The notes: generated by a model from the letters alone, not told the origin. A DNA stretch of 54,863 nucleotides from Euryarchaeota archaeon UBA23 (GCA_002498725.1 DAIJ01000022.1:3582-58444); one strand, 5' to 3'. Counted from the stretch's first letter, positions 35,158-43,685 are shown. A program made the numbers and translations.

Positions 35158-37632
35158 CTATGATTTATCTGTTAAACTTACTGTTTCTATAAATCCACAT
35201 TCAGGACAAGCTGTTCGGACAACATCATGATCATCTGGTAAGGTCACTTCAAACCTCTGATTACAGTCACTACAGTCTTTCTGGACAATTCTATCATTGG
35301 CCTCTATTATCTGTGATTCTTGCTCTGAAGCGATATCTTCCTCAATTAATTCTTGGTTTTCAATAGGAGGAGGGGGGGTTGGCAATTCTTCTATTTCATT
35401 AGTCGGTACATCAAGGTCTTCAGAGTCCCAAGATGGAGATTCCGAATCTTCATGAGAGAAATGGACTATTTCTTCTCGAGATACTGCATCATCCTCAGAG
35501 AATTCAGCAAGAAGGTCTGCTGCAGGACTGGAAATTTTTGTAGAAACTATTGGTGACGGAGAATTCAGTAATTCTGAGATGTCTATTTCAGAAACATCTT
35601 CTTCATCAGATACTTGTGAATTAGATTCGATATTACCTGCCATACCTGTAGCGTACTGACCAAACGGGGATGCTGAAGCGGTGGCAGATGGCTGAGTCAT
35701 CACAGATCCTCCACCAAACATTGCCTTCTGTTCCTCTACACTCAATTCCCTAGGCACTTCTTTTTCGACCTCAGCTTGTTCCGCTATCAACTCCTCTAGA
35801 CGTTGATTAGCAGCTCTACGAGTCAATACTAGAAATACTAAAGATGAAATTATTACTAATATTAAGACTACTATGACAATAATATACGGATCAAACAATG
35901 ACGTCGTGTCTTCATTTGCAGAAAGAACTGTGACATAATATGTGATCTGAGTAGAGATTCCTTCCTCATTTGTTACAGTACAGACTACCTGATAAGTCCC
36001 TCCACTTTGGAAAGTATAAGTTACTTCATTTCCAATTTGGTCAACATCATTAGTTGGGTCACTATCAAAATCTTCTCCATCATTTTCAACATCAAAGTCC
36101 CATGTAAAATTCAGAAATGAGGATTCCGGATCGATTGCTTCAGGAGTAAAAACATGAGGAGTTCCTATTACTACTGTGATCTCTTCAGTTGCAGTAGGGA
36201 CTATTGGAGGAGATGAATCATAGAGATCTACATTAACATCTACTTTAGCCGTAAGACCATTAGAGTCTGTAACTCTCAGAGTAACAATATGATTTCCTGC
36301 TTCAAAACTTGGATCAAAACGGAAATTGAATGTCTTACCATCCTCCCATGACTGAGAATTATAAGAATTTACAATAACTCCATCAATCAACCACTCAACA
36401 GTACTAATCGCCCAATTATCTCTAATTCCTGCTGTAAGCAACAACTCGTCATCAAAATCCTTACGAATTATTTCTGAGTTTGTAAGTGTTATTTCGGGAG
36501 GAGAAATATCAGCTACTTCAACTTCGAGATATTGGCTATTACTTCTACCATCTTCCGACACTACTCGAAGTCGAATACTGATGTTTTCAGGTTGATCCCA
36601 TGAAACAGTAACATTTACTCCCGTTAAGTCATCAATTCCATCACCGTCGATATCCCAATGAAAATTGTTTGAAAGTATTTGATTTGATCTATTTGGAGTA
36701 TTAGAAGCATCAAGAAATACTTCAGAACCTACATTGATTTTTGATAGTGAATCCGAGTTACTTATTACAGGTAGGAGAATGGGTGTCAAACTGACTACCA
36801 TGGTTGTTGCAACAAATCCTGTCCCTGATCCACCTCCTGCTGGTCCTGCACGATTATCCAGAACAATGTACAGATTTTCCCCTTCATATTCATCAGGAAC
36901 TGTCCAGGACATTGTTCTCTCATCTGTTAGTAGTAACATCTCTGTTCCTGTTATGTATGTCGTAGCAGCACCTCCTTGGGTGTATAAGTCAACTTGAGTT
37001 TGTGTCATTATGAATGAATCTGGTGCGCCAATCATAGTAGTAGCATACATGTTGACAAGAGTTCCTGCATCAAGTGAAAGAGGTCCGGCGACAACTGAAT
37101 AAGAGTCTGTTTCAAGACGTACAATCGAATCTACAATTCCAAAAACACTAGGAGTTACTGATTGTATATCTAGAGTGACATCAGCGATTTGTCCTCCCTG
37201 AGAACCTCCGCCCTGATCCTGAGGATGTGCCATGTTATCGATTACAATATACCAACGAGTTTCTCCTCTATCAGATGGAGCCGTCCAATGCCATGTTCCA
37301 CTTCCAGTAAATTCTTCAAAGACTGACTCTTCTTGCCAAACTGAATCCTGACGATAATTTTGTTCATTTTGATAAACTGATATTGAAGTAGCATCAAACA
37401 TTAGAATATCTATTTCATTGTCTGACTGTATATCAAAAGAAAGAATATCTCCTGGTGAAAGTAATCCCAAATCAATACGAACACAGGCTCCATCATTGAT
37501 GTTCCAATTAGCAGGAGTCATTGATTCATCTGCTGGTGTGCAAGAAATTACGCCTTTAGTCGAGGACTGGACTGCAGCCGAAGAAAAACTAACAATAAGT
37601 AAGACAAGAACCGTCATGCAGAAGCGACGCAT
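35158..37632 (-). CDS. PKD-type surface protein with membrane helix and cytosolic zinc ribbon
   Basis: This protein of about 824 residues has a signal peptide (1-20), two N-terminal beta-sandwich domains (each with an EGENLYIVLDNRAGPAGG-like strand) and three PKD/Ig-like domains. PKD marks include FHWDIDGDGIDDLTG and FTWDFDVENDGEDFDSD, both with acidic Ca-binding loops. One membrane helix (about 590-615) follows, then a long acidic, Pro/Ser-rich cytosolic linker and a C-terminal CX2C...CX2C zinc ribbon (CSDC and CPEC). This suggests a protein that senses outside and recruits partners inside, but no enzyme domain is seen. ATG 37632 is chosen as start of the signal peptide; GTG 37647 is five codons upstream. 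Confidence 0.78.
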   Translation of the reverse strand: MRRFCMTVLVLLIVSFSSAAVQSSTKGVISCTPADESMTPANWNINDGACVRIDLGLLSPGDILSFDIQSDNEIDILMFDATSISVYQNEQNYRQDSVWQEESVFEEFTGSGTWHWTAPSDRGETRWYIVIDNMAHPQDQGGGSQGGQIADVTLDIQSVTPSVFGIVDSIVRLETDSYSVVAGPLSLDAGTLVNMYATTMIGAPDSFIMTQTQVDLYTQGGAATTYITGTEMLLLTDERTMSWTVPDEYEGENLYIVLDNRAGPAGGGSGTGFVATTMVVSLTPILLPVISNSDSLSKINVGSEVFLDASNTPNRSNQILSNNFHWDIDGDGIDDLTGVNVTVSWDQPENISIRLRVVSEDGRSNSQYLEVEVADISPPEITLTNSEIIRKDFDDELLLTAGIRDNWAISTVEWLIDGVIVNSYNSQSWEDGKTFNFRFDPSFEAGNHIVTLRVTDSNGLTAKVDVNVDLYDSSPPIVPTATEEITVVIGTPHVFTPEAIDPESSFLNFTWDFDVENDGEDFDSDPTNDVDQIGNEVTYTFQSGGTYQVVCTVTNEEGISTQITYYVTVLSANEDTTSLFDPYIIVIVVLILVIISSLVFLVLTRRAANQRLEELIAEQAEVEKEVPRELSVEEQKAMFGGGSVMTQPSATASASPFGQYATGMAGNIESNSQVSDEEDVSEIDISELLNSPSPIVSTKISSPAADLLAEFSEDDAVSREEIVHFSHEDSESPSWDSEDLDVPTNEIEELPTPPPPIENQELIEEDIASEQESQIIEANDRIVQKDCSDCNQRFEVTLPDDHDVVRTACPECGFIETVSLTDKS

Positions 37633-37638
37633 TGCGTC
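37626..37638. repeat. palindrome centred on the start codon of the PKD-type protein gene
   Basis: GACGCA-T-TGCGTC is a perfect 6-bp inverted repeat with a one-base centre; the ATG (minus, 37632-37630) lies in its middle. A 6-bp stem can occur by chance. It is listed because several other genes here have palindromes at their starts. Confidence 0.25.
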
Positions 37639-37704
37639 TGGGTTCACACGTTCCTTTTGAATCGTATTGTAACTTTGTTCGTTATTTGATTCTATAATTA
37701 AGAT

Positions 37705-37711
37705 AAAAAAA
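37705..37711 (-). terminator. poly-T transcription terminator
   Basis: Seven T on the minus strand, 14 bases after the stop of the PRC-barrel gene, followed by an AT-rich promoter-like region (TTAATTATAG) for the PKD-type protein gene. Confidence 0.5.
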
Positions 37712-37724
37712 TATCTATTTCAGT

Positions 37725-37979
37725 TCAAGAATCACGAGGTATCGGAGTTGGAGGAAACCATCTTAGGACTATTACGTCACCAATAGAACGTATCCAATTC
37801 CAAGGAATAGCAACATGAACGCGACCCTCGACTAAATCTGAAGGTGGATCTGCAACAAATACATGGGTACAACGCCAAGAAGCGGTATCTACAACAGTAT
37901 CATGAACAGTTCCTAGCAATCTCCCATTAGGCAAAATCACCGGTAGATCGCGGACTAAACTCACCTCATTCTCCGTCAT
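37725..37979 (-). CDS. PRC-barrel domain protein
   Basis: This 84-residue protein is a single PRC-barrel: NEVSLVRDLPVILPNGRLLGTVHDTVVDTASW has the typical strand pattern and the Gly-x-Leu/Val turn, followed by the second half with VHVAIPWNWIRSIGDVIVL. In haloarchaea, small PRC-barrel proteins (CdpB1/CdpB2) link SepF to the division ring; RimM-like roles in RNA maturation are the other option. ftsZ is about 2.4 kb away on the other strand. It is probably expressed with the hydrolase or alone, and a T7 terminator follows. Confidence 0.78.
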   Translation of the reverse strand: MTENEVSLVRDLPVILPNGRLLGTVHDTVVDTASWRCTHVFVADPPSDLVEGRVHVAIPWNWIRSIGDVIVLRWFPPTPIPRDS

Positions 37980-38067
37980 TGGTTGATTGGGTATGCTATT
38001 ATGACATGAATCTTCGTCTTCGAATCAACAATTAAATGATGAAATTGAACTTTTTTGTTAAATCCGA

Positions 38068-39120
38068 TCAAGAAGTATTCAAAGATTCTGTGAAGAAAGA
38101 TATCAAATTAGATTTGTATTCATCGGACTCTCCCCAAATAGCATCAACATGACCTCTGTCTTCAACATACCATGTAGTGACATCTCCACCATTCTCGATC
38201 ATTCTTGCTTCAAAACGTTCAGAATGAACTACTGATACTCTTGGATCATCAATTGCATGTGTCAAGAAAACTGCTCTTTCACCTGCATCATCAGCTGCTT
38301 CCATGGGTGATCTAGCATCTAGACTCACACCAGCAAGCCAACCACCGACTGTGGTTGCTGGACCCGCGAAAACGGTTGGGAATCCCAATCTTGCAAGTTC
38401 ATTTTTGACCACCAATGGGAAGTCCAAAACCGCACTGTCCAACCACATAGCACCGATTCCAGGTTCTTCAGCGAAGGCAATTGCAGCGCCGCCTCCTGCT
38501 GATATAGCAGTCATACCTACCTCGCCGGCCTCATATCCTTTCTCAGATATAAGCCAGTCATAAGCTCCAAGAAGATCCTTGTATTCTTTTTGACCTACTG
38601 CAATATAGTCACCAACAACTTCGCTTTCCCCATAATTTCTAAGATCAAATGAAAGTGAATTTATTCCTCCTTCGGCTAGGTAACCCTGCATTAGTAGCAT
38701 TTCAGGTTTACATTTACCATTCATAGGCATCCCATGTGTCTGTATTACTACTGGAGCATCTGGATCTACCTCAACATACCATCCGCTTAGAGTAATACCC
38801 GAATTGCCTCTAGGAGAAAATGTAATTTCCTCATATGATGACATCTGATATGGTGATGCATCAAAATCACGACGAATTTCTACACGTTCTTCAGCATCAG
38901 GCCATGGTTCGAAACTTTCCCAATCATCGTCTACATCCCAATCAGAAGGAGTGTTTTCTGACCACATACCACAACCGGGGTTTACTGCTAATGCCTGAGA
39001 TGCTACTACGTAGCCAATTCCTACATAACCCACTGAAAATATCATTACTCCAACTATTGCAATTGCTGAAATTTTTGTGTTCTTACTCGATGACTTCCAC
39101 CGTTCTAAGACATTCGTCAT
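38068..39120 (-). CDS. membrane-anchored alpha/beta hydrolase
   Basis: This 350-residue protein has an N-terminal membrane anchor (about 18-42), with the rest outside the cell. The alpha/beta-hydrolase parts are in order: strand with VVIQTHGMPMNGK (oxyanion region), DLRNYGES, nucleophile elbow TAISAGG with the Ser, Asp in HAIDDPRV and His in DRGHVDAIW. The first position of the usual GxSxG motif is Ala. It resembles secreted esterases or peptidases of the S9/dienelactone hydrolase group; the substrate is unknown. ATG 39120 lies 46 bases after the L15e stop. Confidence 0.82.
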   Translation of the reverse strand: MTNVLERWKSSSKNTKISAIAIVGVMIFSVGYVGIGYVVASQALAVNPGCGMWSENTPSDWDVDDDWESFEPWPDAEERVEIRRDFDASPYQMSSYEEITFSPRGNSGITLSGWYVEVDPDAPVVIQTHGMPMNGKCKPEMLLMQGYLAEGGINSLSFDLRNYGESEVVGDYIAVGQKEYKDLLGAYDWLISEKGYEAGEVGMTAISAGGGAAIAFAEEPGIGAMWLDSAVLDFPLVVKNELARLGFPTVFAGPATTVGGWLAGVSLDARSPMEAADDAGERAVFLTHAIDDPRVSVVHSERFEARMIENGGDVTTWYVEDRGHVDAIWGESDEYKSNLISFFTESLNTS

Positions 39121-39165
39121 ATCTCTATGGGAACATGTCTCAGGTATGTGAGTTGTGGTTAAGAA

Positions 39166-39753
39166 TCACTTTCCAAGATTCTTATTTGCTTTCAATGATG
39201 GACGAAGTTTCTCCGCCCCCTTACCCTTGTTGTGTAGTCCACGACCACGCTTACCTGCACTAGTCATACCACGTTCTGCACGACCTCGGTGACTATTTCC
39301 ATCTGCTATCCAACCAAGTTGTTTATCTGACTTAATAGCAGGATGATGAGGGTCAACCATGATTACCTCGAAAAATTTGTTCTTACCATCTTCACCAACC
39401 CAGTAAGAGTTCAATACCTCTAGATTTGGATAACGCTTACTAGTTCTTTCTTCAGCCATTCGCTGAATTGATTTGGCCATTGTAATTTTCTTAATTCCAG
39501 CCTTTGATGGCTTTCTCTTCATGTGAATTTTACCCTTTCTTAGACCACCACGTCTTACTCTGGTTCGTACTACTGTAATGCCTTGCTTAGATCTATATCC
39601 CATTCTACGTGCTGCATCTAGACGTGTAGGACGATCTACGCGCTGGAACACAGGTTCACGACGCCATGACGCCATTCTATCACGACGATGATCTGAAGAC
39701 ATATTCTTCTTCGGCTGTTTCCAAGCCGAATTGATGTGTTTCATTACACCCAT
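39166..39753 (-). CDS. rpl15e: 50S ribosomal protein L15e
   Basis: This protein of about 195 residues matches archaeal/eukaryotic L15e throughout: KHINSAWKQP at the N-terminus, VQRVDRPTRLDAARRMGYRSKQG-type segment, RVRRGGLRKG, NLEVLNSYWVGEDG, VDPHHPAIKSDKQLGWI and GRGLHNKGKGAEKLRPS. It is very basic, as expected. ATG 39753 is used because GAGGT lies seven bases upstream; ATG 39744, where similarity begins, is close behind. Confidence 0.96.
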   Translation of the reverse strand: MGVMKHINSAWKQPKKNMSSDHRRDRMASWRREPVFQRVDRPTRLDAARRMGYRSKQGITVVRTRVRRGGLRKGKIHMKRKPSKAGIKKITMAKSIQRMAEERTSKRYPNLEVLNSYWVGEDGKNKFFEVIMVDPHHPAIKSDKQLGWIADGNSHRGRAERGMTSAGKRGRGLHNKGKGAEKLRPSLKANKNLGK

Positions 39754-39874
39754 GACTATACCTCTAAGCATCCCGCCGACCTGACTCCCCTTTATGAGGC
39801 TAATCTACACAATGAGATATTTCCAAGGGAGAGTTCTGAATTGTTTGAGCCGTTTAGATTAAAGAGAGATGGTT

Positions 39875-39886
39875 GCCGGCGCCGGC
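39875..39886. repeat. GC-rich 12-bp palindrome before a small gene
   Basis: GCCGGCGCCGGC is a perfect palindrome (two copies of the NaeI-type hexamer) ending one base before the ATG at 39888. In this AT-rich sequence a 12-base run of pure G/C is conspicuous. A role as operator or start-site hairpin is possible. Confidence 0.35.
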
Positions 39887-39887
39887 T

Positions 39888-40079
39888 ATGACTAACTGGA
39901 TAAAAGCACTCACTGAAGTAGGTATGACACGAATTAGAATGGATGCAATTTGCGCATATCAAGAAATTGATAATGAAGCGAAAATGTTGATTTATACTTC
40001 CGATAATACATTATTCGAAGTTATTGAAAATTGTGATGATATCACAAGAATCTTAGATTCTAATTTCAATGTAGAATAA
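39888..40079 (+). CDS. small conserved-looking protein, 63 residues, unknown function
   Basis: The protein starts MTNWIKALTEVG and has a strand-turn-strand pattern: RIRMDAICAYQEIDNEAKMLIYTSDNTLFEVIENCDDITRIL. This resembles the small FlbD-like or 'YVxVxEV...VxTxDGxxxxVxEs' proteins that fold as one SH3-like barrel, but this is a weak likeness. The frame is compact, the stop is 17 bases before the 3' end of the tRNA on the other strand, and codon use is like neighbouring genes. I consider it real but cannot name it. Confidence 0.5.
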   Translation: MTNWIKALTEVGMTRIRMDAICAYQEIDNEAKMLIYTSDNTLFEVIENCDDITRILDSNFNVE

Positions 40080-40096
40080 CCTCGCTTGAATGATAT

Positions 40097-40200
40097 TGGT
40101 CCGCGCTCCCGGACTTGAACCGGGGACCCCCTGATGGCTGCCTACAACCATTTGTTTCCAGTCTACAGTCAGGTGCTCTAGCCAACTGAGCTAAGCGCGG
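40097..40200 (-). tRNA. tRNA-Tyr (GTA) with a 27-nt intron at 37/38 and encoded CCA
   Basis: The acceptor stem CCGCGCT pairs with AGCGCGG, followed by discriminator A (40100) and an encoded CCA (40097-40099). The D stem GCTC/GAGC, anticodon stem CCTGA/TCAGG and the T arm with GGTTCAAGTCC are all present. The anticodon GTA is at 40164-40166. The intron is 40136-40162. CTGT of the anticodon loop pairs with GCAG of the intron, leaving three-base bulges AG|A and CC|A, a canonical bulge-helix-bulge cut by the archaeal splicing endonuclease. Spliced length is 74 plus CCA. It lies between the 63-residue gene and ftsZ on the opposite strand. Confidence 0.95.
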
Positions 40201-40362
40201 TGCGGTTCTCTGACCGACCCTTCGTATTTGTCGCTTTCCAGTGAGACTTGGCCAAATCGCTTGACTATCATAATCGCCCTCTTACCCCTAAAGTCATCCT
40301 CAACGGTTAAGAAGGCCAGAAAATCACTCGGCCCTCGTAGGCGTATTGCCATTGGGATGCAC

Positions 40363-40367
40363 GGAGG
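40363..40367 (+). promoter_or_regulatory. Shine-Dalgarno site of ftsZ
   Basis: GGAGG lies seven bases before the ATG at 40375. This decides the ftsZ start against the ATG at 40357 and the longer open frame that runs back into the tRNA gene. Confidence 0.6.
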
Positions 40368-40374
40368 ATACGGA

Positions 40375-41514
40375 ATGGGGGACGGTTCGTTTTCAAATGC
40401 GGCGGTAGACACTTCAAAGGGTCATGCTGAACGCATTCCCACAGCATTAACTGACCGTGAATTAGAATCATTCGGCCCTCCAGATCCGAGAATCTTAGTT
40501 TGTGGTTGCGGAGGTTCGGGTAATAATACGATGAATCGCATCACTCATATTGGAGTGGAAGGTGCTATTACCGTTGCAATAAATACCGACAAACAACACC
40601 TAGATCATACACGTGCGCAACAGAAACTATTGGTTGGAAGACACATTACTCGTGGACTAGGAGCCGGTGGAGACCCGATCACAGGAAGGCGTTGTGCTGA
40701 AGCCGGGCGCGATGTAATCACAAAGATCGTATCAGGTGCTGATCTTGTTTTCGTTACTGCTGGACTTGGTGGCGGTACTGGAACGGGTATAGCGCCAATA
40801 GTGGCTGAAGAAGCAAAGAGATCGGGGGCATTGGTTGTGGGAATTGTAACTACACCTTTCGCAGTCGAAAGAAGACAAAGAATGCAAAGAGCATTAGAAG
40901 GTCTAGAGTTACTACGTAAAGCAACAGATGCTATACTAGTTCTAGATAACAATAGATTGTTGCAATATGTTCCAAATCTGCCTCTTGATGAAGCATTCTC
41001 AATCATGGATCAATTAATTGCTGAAATAGTAAAGGGAATTGTTGAAACTATCACTCTTCCAAGTCTAATAAACTTGGATTTTGCTGATGTAAGAGCAATA
41101 ATGAAAGGTGGTGGAATTACAATGATGCTTTATGGTGAAAGTGATCAAGGACCAGAAGAAGTCGTTCATGAGTCACTAAATCATGCTCTACTAGATATTG
41201 AGATTGATGGAGCTACTGGAGCATTGATTCATGTGACCGGCGGCCCATACATGACTCTTGAGCAAGCAAATCAAGTATGTGACTTGATGACTGCTCGCTT
41301 GTCACCCGATGCAAATGTGATATTTGGAGCAAGACAAGATCCCGCATTTGGAGACACGATTAAAGTCATGTCAATAATTACAGGAGTCGCGTCTGATAAG
41401 TTGGATGGAAAAATGAATAGTGCTGATATGATTGGTGATGTTCTAAATATATTAAGAAAAGGTCAACAAAGAGATCCGCAAAGAGAAGGCGGAAGTTTAC
41501 AGAGATTTGATTGA
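40375..41514 (+). CDS. ftsZ: cell division protein FtsZ
   Basis: This 379-residue tubulin-like GTPase forms the division ring. GTP-binding motifs: VCGCGGSGNNTMNRI (start of the Rossmann core), the tubulin signature GLGGGTGTGIAP, and T7-loop region NLDFADVRAIM with the catalytic Asp. The C-terminal domain is complete, ending soon after VLNILRKGQQ; the short Gln/Arg-rich tail may bind SepF or another anchor. The first 40 residues are a flexible N-terminal extension. A PRC-barrel gene (possible division partner) is nearby. Confidence 0.97.
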   Translation: MGDGSFSNAAVDTSKGHAERIPTALTDRELESFGPPDPRILVCGCGGSGNNTMNRITHIGVEGAITVAINTDKQHLDHTRAQQKLLVGRHITRGLGAGGDPITGRRCAEAGRDVITKIVSGADLVFVTAGLGGGTGTGIAPIVAEEAKRSGALVVGIVTTPFAVERRQRMQRALEGLELLRKATDAILVLDNNRLLQYVPNLPLDEAFSIMDQLIAEIVKGIVETITLPSLINLDFADVRAIMKGGGITMMLYGESDQGPEEVVHESLNHALLDIEIDGATGALIHVTGGPYMTLEQANQVCDLMTARLSPDANVIFGARQDPAFGDTIKVMSIITGVASDKLDGKMNSADMIGDVLNILRKGQQRDPQREGGSLQRFD

Positions 41515-41575
41515 TCGCTATTTTATTTCTCAAATCGTGCAAACCCTCAAACAGGACCTTCTACCTGATTACATC

Positions 41576-42397
41576 ATGAACGGGTCCCGCAGGGTACATG
41601 CTCTAGCACTTGTTTTACTAATGATTTTGGGTTCCACAGCAGCACCTGCTAGTGCGCAGGCTAATGACCCAAAGCAGCCATCAGTAGAAAATCCACATAT
41701 GCATTTCTGGGGTACATCTCAAATGGACCAATGTTGGACTCATTTTGATAGAAATGGCTCTGATGGCTCTTCTAATACGGGATATGGTGAGAAAGAATTC
41801 ACAGGAAATGGAGAACAAGTTGATGTCGATTTCACCTGTAGAATTCAATCTGGTGAAACTTTCAAGAATAACATGTATCTAGATGCTAATTCATCAATAT
41901 CTATTGAATTAACATTCCAAATTCAAAATGCAGATTGTGATGATCAGAGAGAGTGTCAAGATCTAACTCTAACTCTATTCAAAGGAACTACTGCGGTCGC
42001 AATGGATTCATTTCCAATGAATAGTGATGGAGATGATCAGCCAGTCAATTGGATTATACCTGTTGCAAAAAACATGACAAGTTGGAATAAGTCAGGCGAA
42101 GAGCCATCAATACAAATTGAATTTTCAAAGCCGGGTTATACTTCCGCTTTTGGTTGCACATTCGTCTTGTGTGGAGGTTGGTTCAGATTCTACTACTCAA
42201 ACAATGAAGACAATTATTCAGTAGAAGCAAACTTCCCTATTGTCAATTTAACACAACCGGGAGAAGGTGGAGATGATGACGAGGGGGGAATAGGTGGCGC
42301 TGTTAGTGATACACTTCCTGGCTTCGGTCTTTCAGCAGGTCTTGGCGCTCTTGCACTAGCTGCAGTAGCAGGTAGTAGATCTAAACGAGAAGAATAG
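41576..42397 (+). CDS. secreted protein with PGF-CTERM-like sorting tail
   Basis: This 273-residue protein has a signal peptide (1-28, cut near ASAQA), a beta-rich middle with four or more cysteines, and a Gly/Asp-rich linker. It ends in LPGFG followed by about 15 hydrophobic residues and SRSKREE. This tripartite tail (PGF, helix, basic end) is the layout of PGF-CTERM proteins cut by archaeosortase A and linked to lipid. No archaeosortase gene is visible here. ATG 41576 starts the signal peptide. It lies 61 bases after ftsZ; an AT-rich tract at 41518-41528 could be its TATA box. The function of the ectodomain is unknown. Confidence 0.72.
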   Translation: MNGSRRVHALALVLLMILGSTAAPASAQANDPKQPSVENPHMHFWGTSQMDQCWTHFDRNGSDGSSNTGYGEKEFTGNGEQVDVDFTCRIQSGETFKNNMYLDANSSISIELTFQIQNADCDDQRECQDLTLTLFKGTTAVAMDSFPMNSDGDDQPVNWIIPVAKNMTSWNKSGEEPSIQIEFSKPGYTSAFGCTFVLCGGWFRFYYSNNEDNYSVEANFPIVNLTQPGEGGDDDEGGIGGAVSDTLPGFGLSAGLGALALAAVAGSRSKREE

Positions 42398-42402
42398 TAA
42401 TT

Positions 42403-43659
42403 TTACAATTCTTTGAAAGGTATTGTAGATTCATTTCCAGTATTGAGATCTTTGATTTTCACATTGCCATTCGACCATTCATCTGGCATTACCATGATTA
42501 ATCGGCTTGCATTACATCTTTCAGCATGCTTGAAAATCCATTTCATTTTCTTATCCTCAAGGATTAAATCTACATTTCTACCACTCTGACGTAGTTTTCC
42601 TGCAACCTGCATTGCTGAACCACGAAGTTCTGAGCCCATTCCAAATACTACATCTTCTACTACAGATCCAATATTAGGAATAAGTCCCTTTTCTTGAAGG
42701 AGTTCCATCACAACCATATCTCCAAAACCAAATCCTGTTGCAGGTAAATTCTTACCGCCAAGAGTACCAATCAGACGATCATAACGTCCTCCTCCACAAA
42801 TAGCACGAAGATTTCCTGCTCTGTCACGAACTTCGAAAACGGGCCCTGTGTAATATGCTAAACCTCGAACGATCGAAGCGTCAAAAGAAACCCAATCACT
42901 TAGTCCATATCCTTCAATCAATGTGAAAAGTGAGCGAAGTTCAGATACTGCAGAGCTACTTTTACCAAGTGAGTTTTCTAAGCCATTTAGATCTCTTATC
43001 GAAAGTGTGTCTCTGATTGTTGATATAGCATCTGGAGAATGTCCTAATTCGGCTAATTGTGCCTCTACTGACTCCTCTGGAAGTTTATCCATTTTATCAA
43101 CAATAATACATGTTTGTGAAAAACTTTCACCCTCTATCCCAAGATTACCAAGAACCTCTTCGAGCACTTTTCTACTACTAATCTGAATTACTAGATCGTC
43201 GGAATCTAGTCCTACGCTTTTGAAGAAATGAACAAGAACTGAGAGAAGTTCTGCATCAGCCTCAATACAGTCAGTACCCCAAATGTCTACATTCCATTGA
43301 TAATGCTCACGTCCACGACCTCGCTGAGTTCTCTCATATCTCCAACATTGAGGAATTGAATACCACTTTATTGGGAAAGCAAGAGCACCCGCTTTAGCCA
43401 TAACCATACGAGCTAAGGATGGTGTCATTTCTGGTCTCAAGGCTACACTACGTCCTCCTTTATCTTCAAAATTATACAGTTGTTGAGTGATCTCTTCACC
43501 TGCTTTCCTAGTAAACAATTCTTCAGTCTCAAGAACAGGTGCATCGTACTCCTCAAAACCATGCGCTTTAGCGGATGAATGGAAGTGTTCAAACAACCAA
43601 TTACGGATTCGCATTTCTTCAGGATAGAAGTCCCGAGTGCCACGAACCCCCTGACTCAT
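42403..43659 (-). CDS. hisS: histidyl-tRNA synthetase
   Basis: This protein of about 418 residues charges tRNA-His. Class II motifs are visible: motif 1 region LETEELFTRKAGEE, motif 2 CWRYERTQRGRGREHYQWNVDIWG, the HisA motif GLAYYTGPVFEV and motif 3 ATGFGFGDMVVMELL, then a C-terminal anticodon-binding domain. ATG 43659 begins the usual GVRGTRDFYPEE start; TTG 43689, overlapping the GtrA-like stop, would add ten residues. Confidence 0.95.
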   Translation of the reverse strand: MSQGVRGTRDFYPEEMRIRNWLFEHFHSSAKAHGFEEYDAPVLETEELFTRKAGEEITQQLYNFEDKGGRSVALRPEMTPSLARMVMAKAGALAFPIKWYSIPQCWRYERTQRGRGREHYQWNVDIWGTDCIEADAELLSVLVHFFKSVGLDSDDLVIQISSRKVLEEVLGNLGIEGESFSQTCIIVDKMDKLPEESVEAQLAELGHSPDAISTIRDTLSIRDLNGLENSLGKSSSAVSELRSLFTLIEGYGLSDWVSFDASIVRGLAYYTGPVFEVRDRAGNLRAICGGGRYDRLIGTLGGKNLPATGFGFGDMVVMELLQEKGLIPNIGSVVEDVVFGMGSELRGSAMQVAGKLRQSGRNVDLILEDKKMKWIFKHAERCNASRLIMVMPDEWSNGNVKIKDLNTGNESTIPFKEL

Positions 43660-43685
43660 AGTGTACTGGAGATATTCCTTGTTCT

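Noticed and set aside
40228..40374. A longer FtsZ N-terminus starting near 40228
   Set aside because: That frame begins right beside the tRNA gene with a TTG and translates an unrelated basic segment. A GGAGG site seven bases before ATG 40375 fits better.
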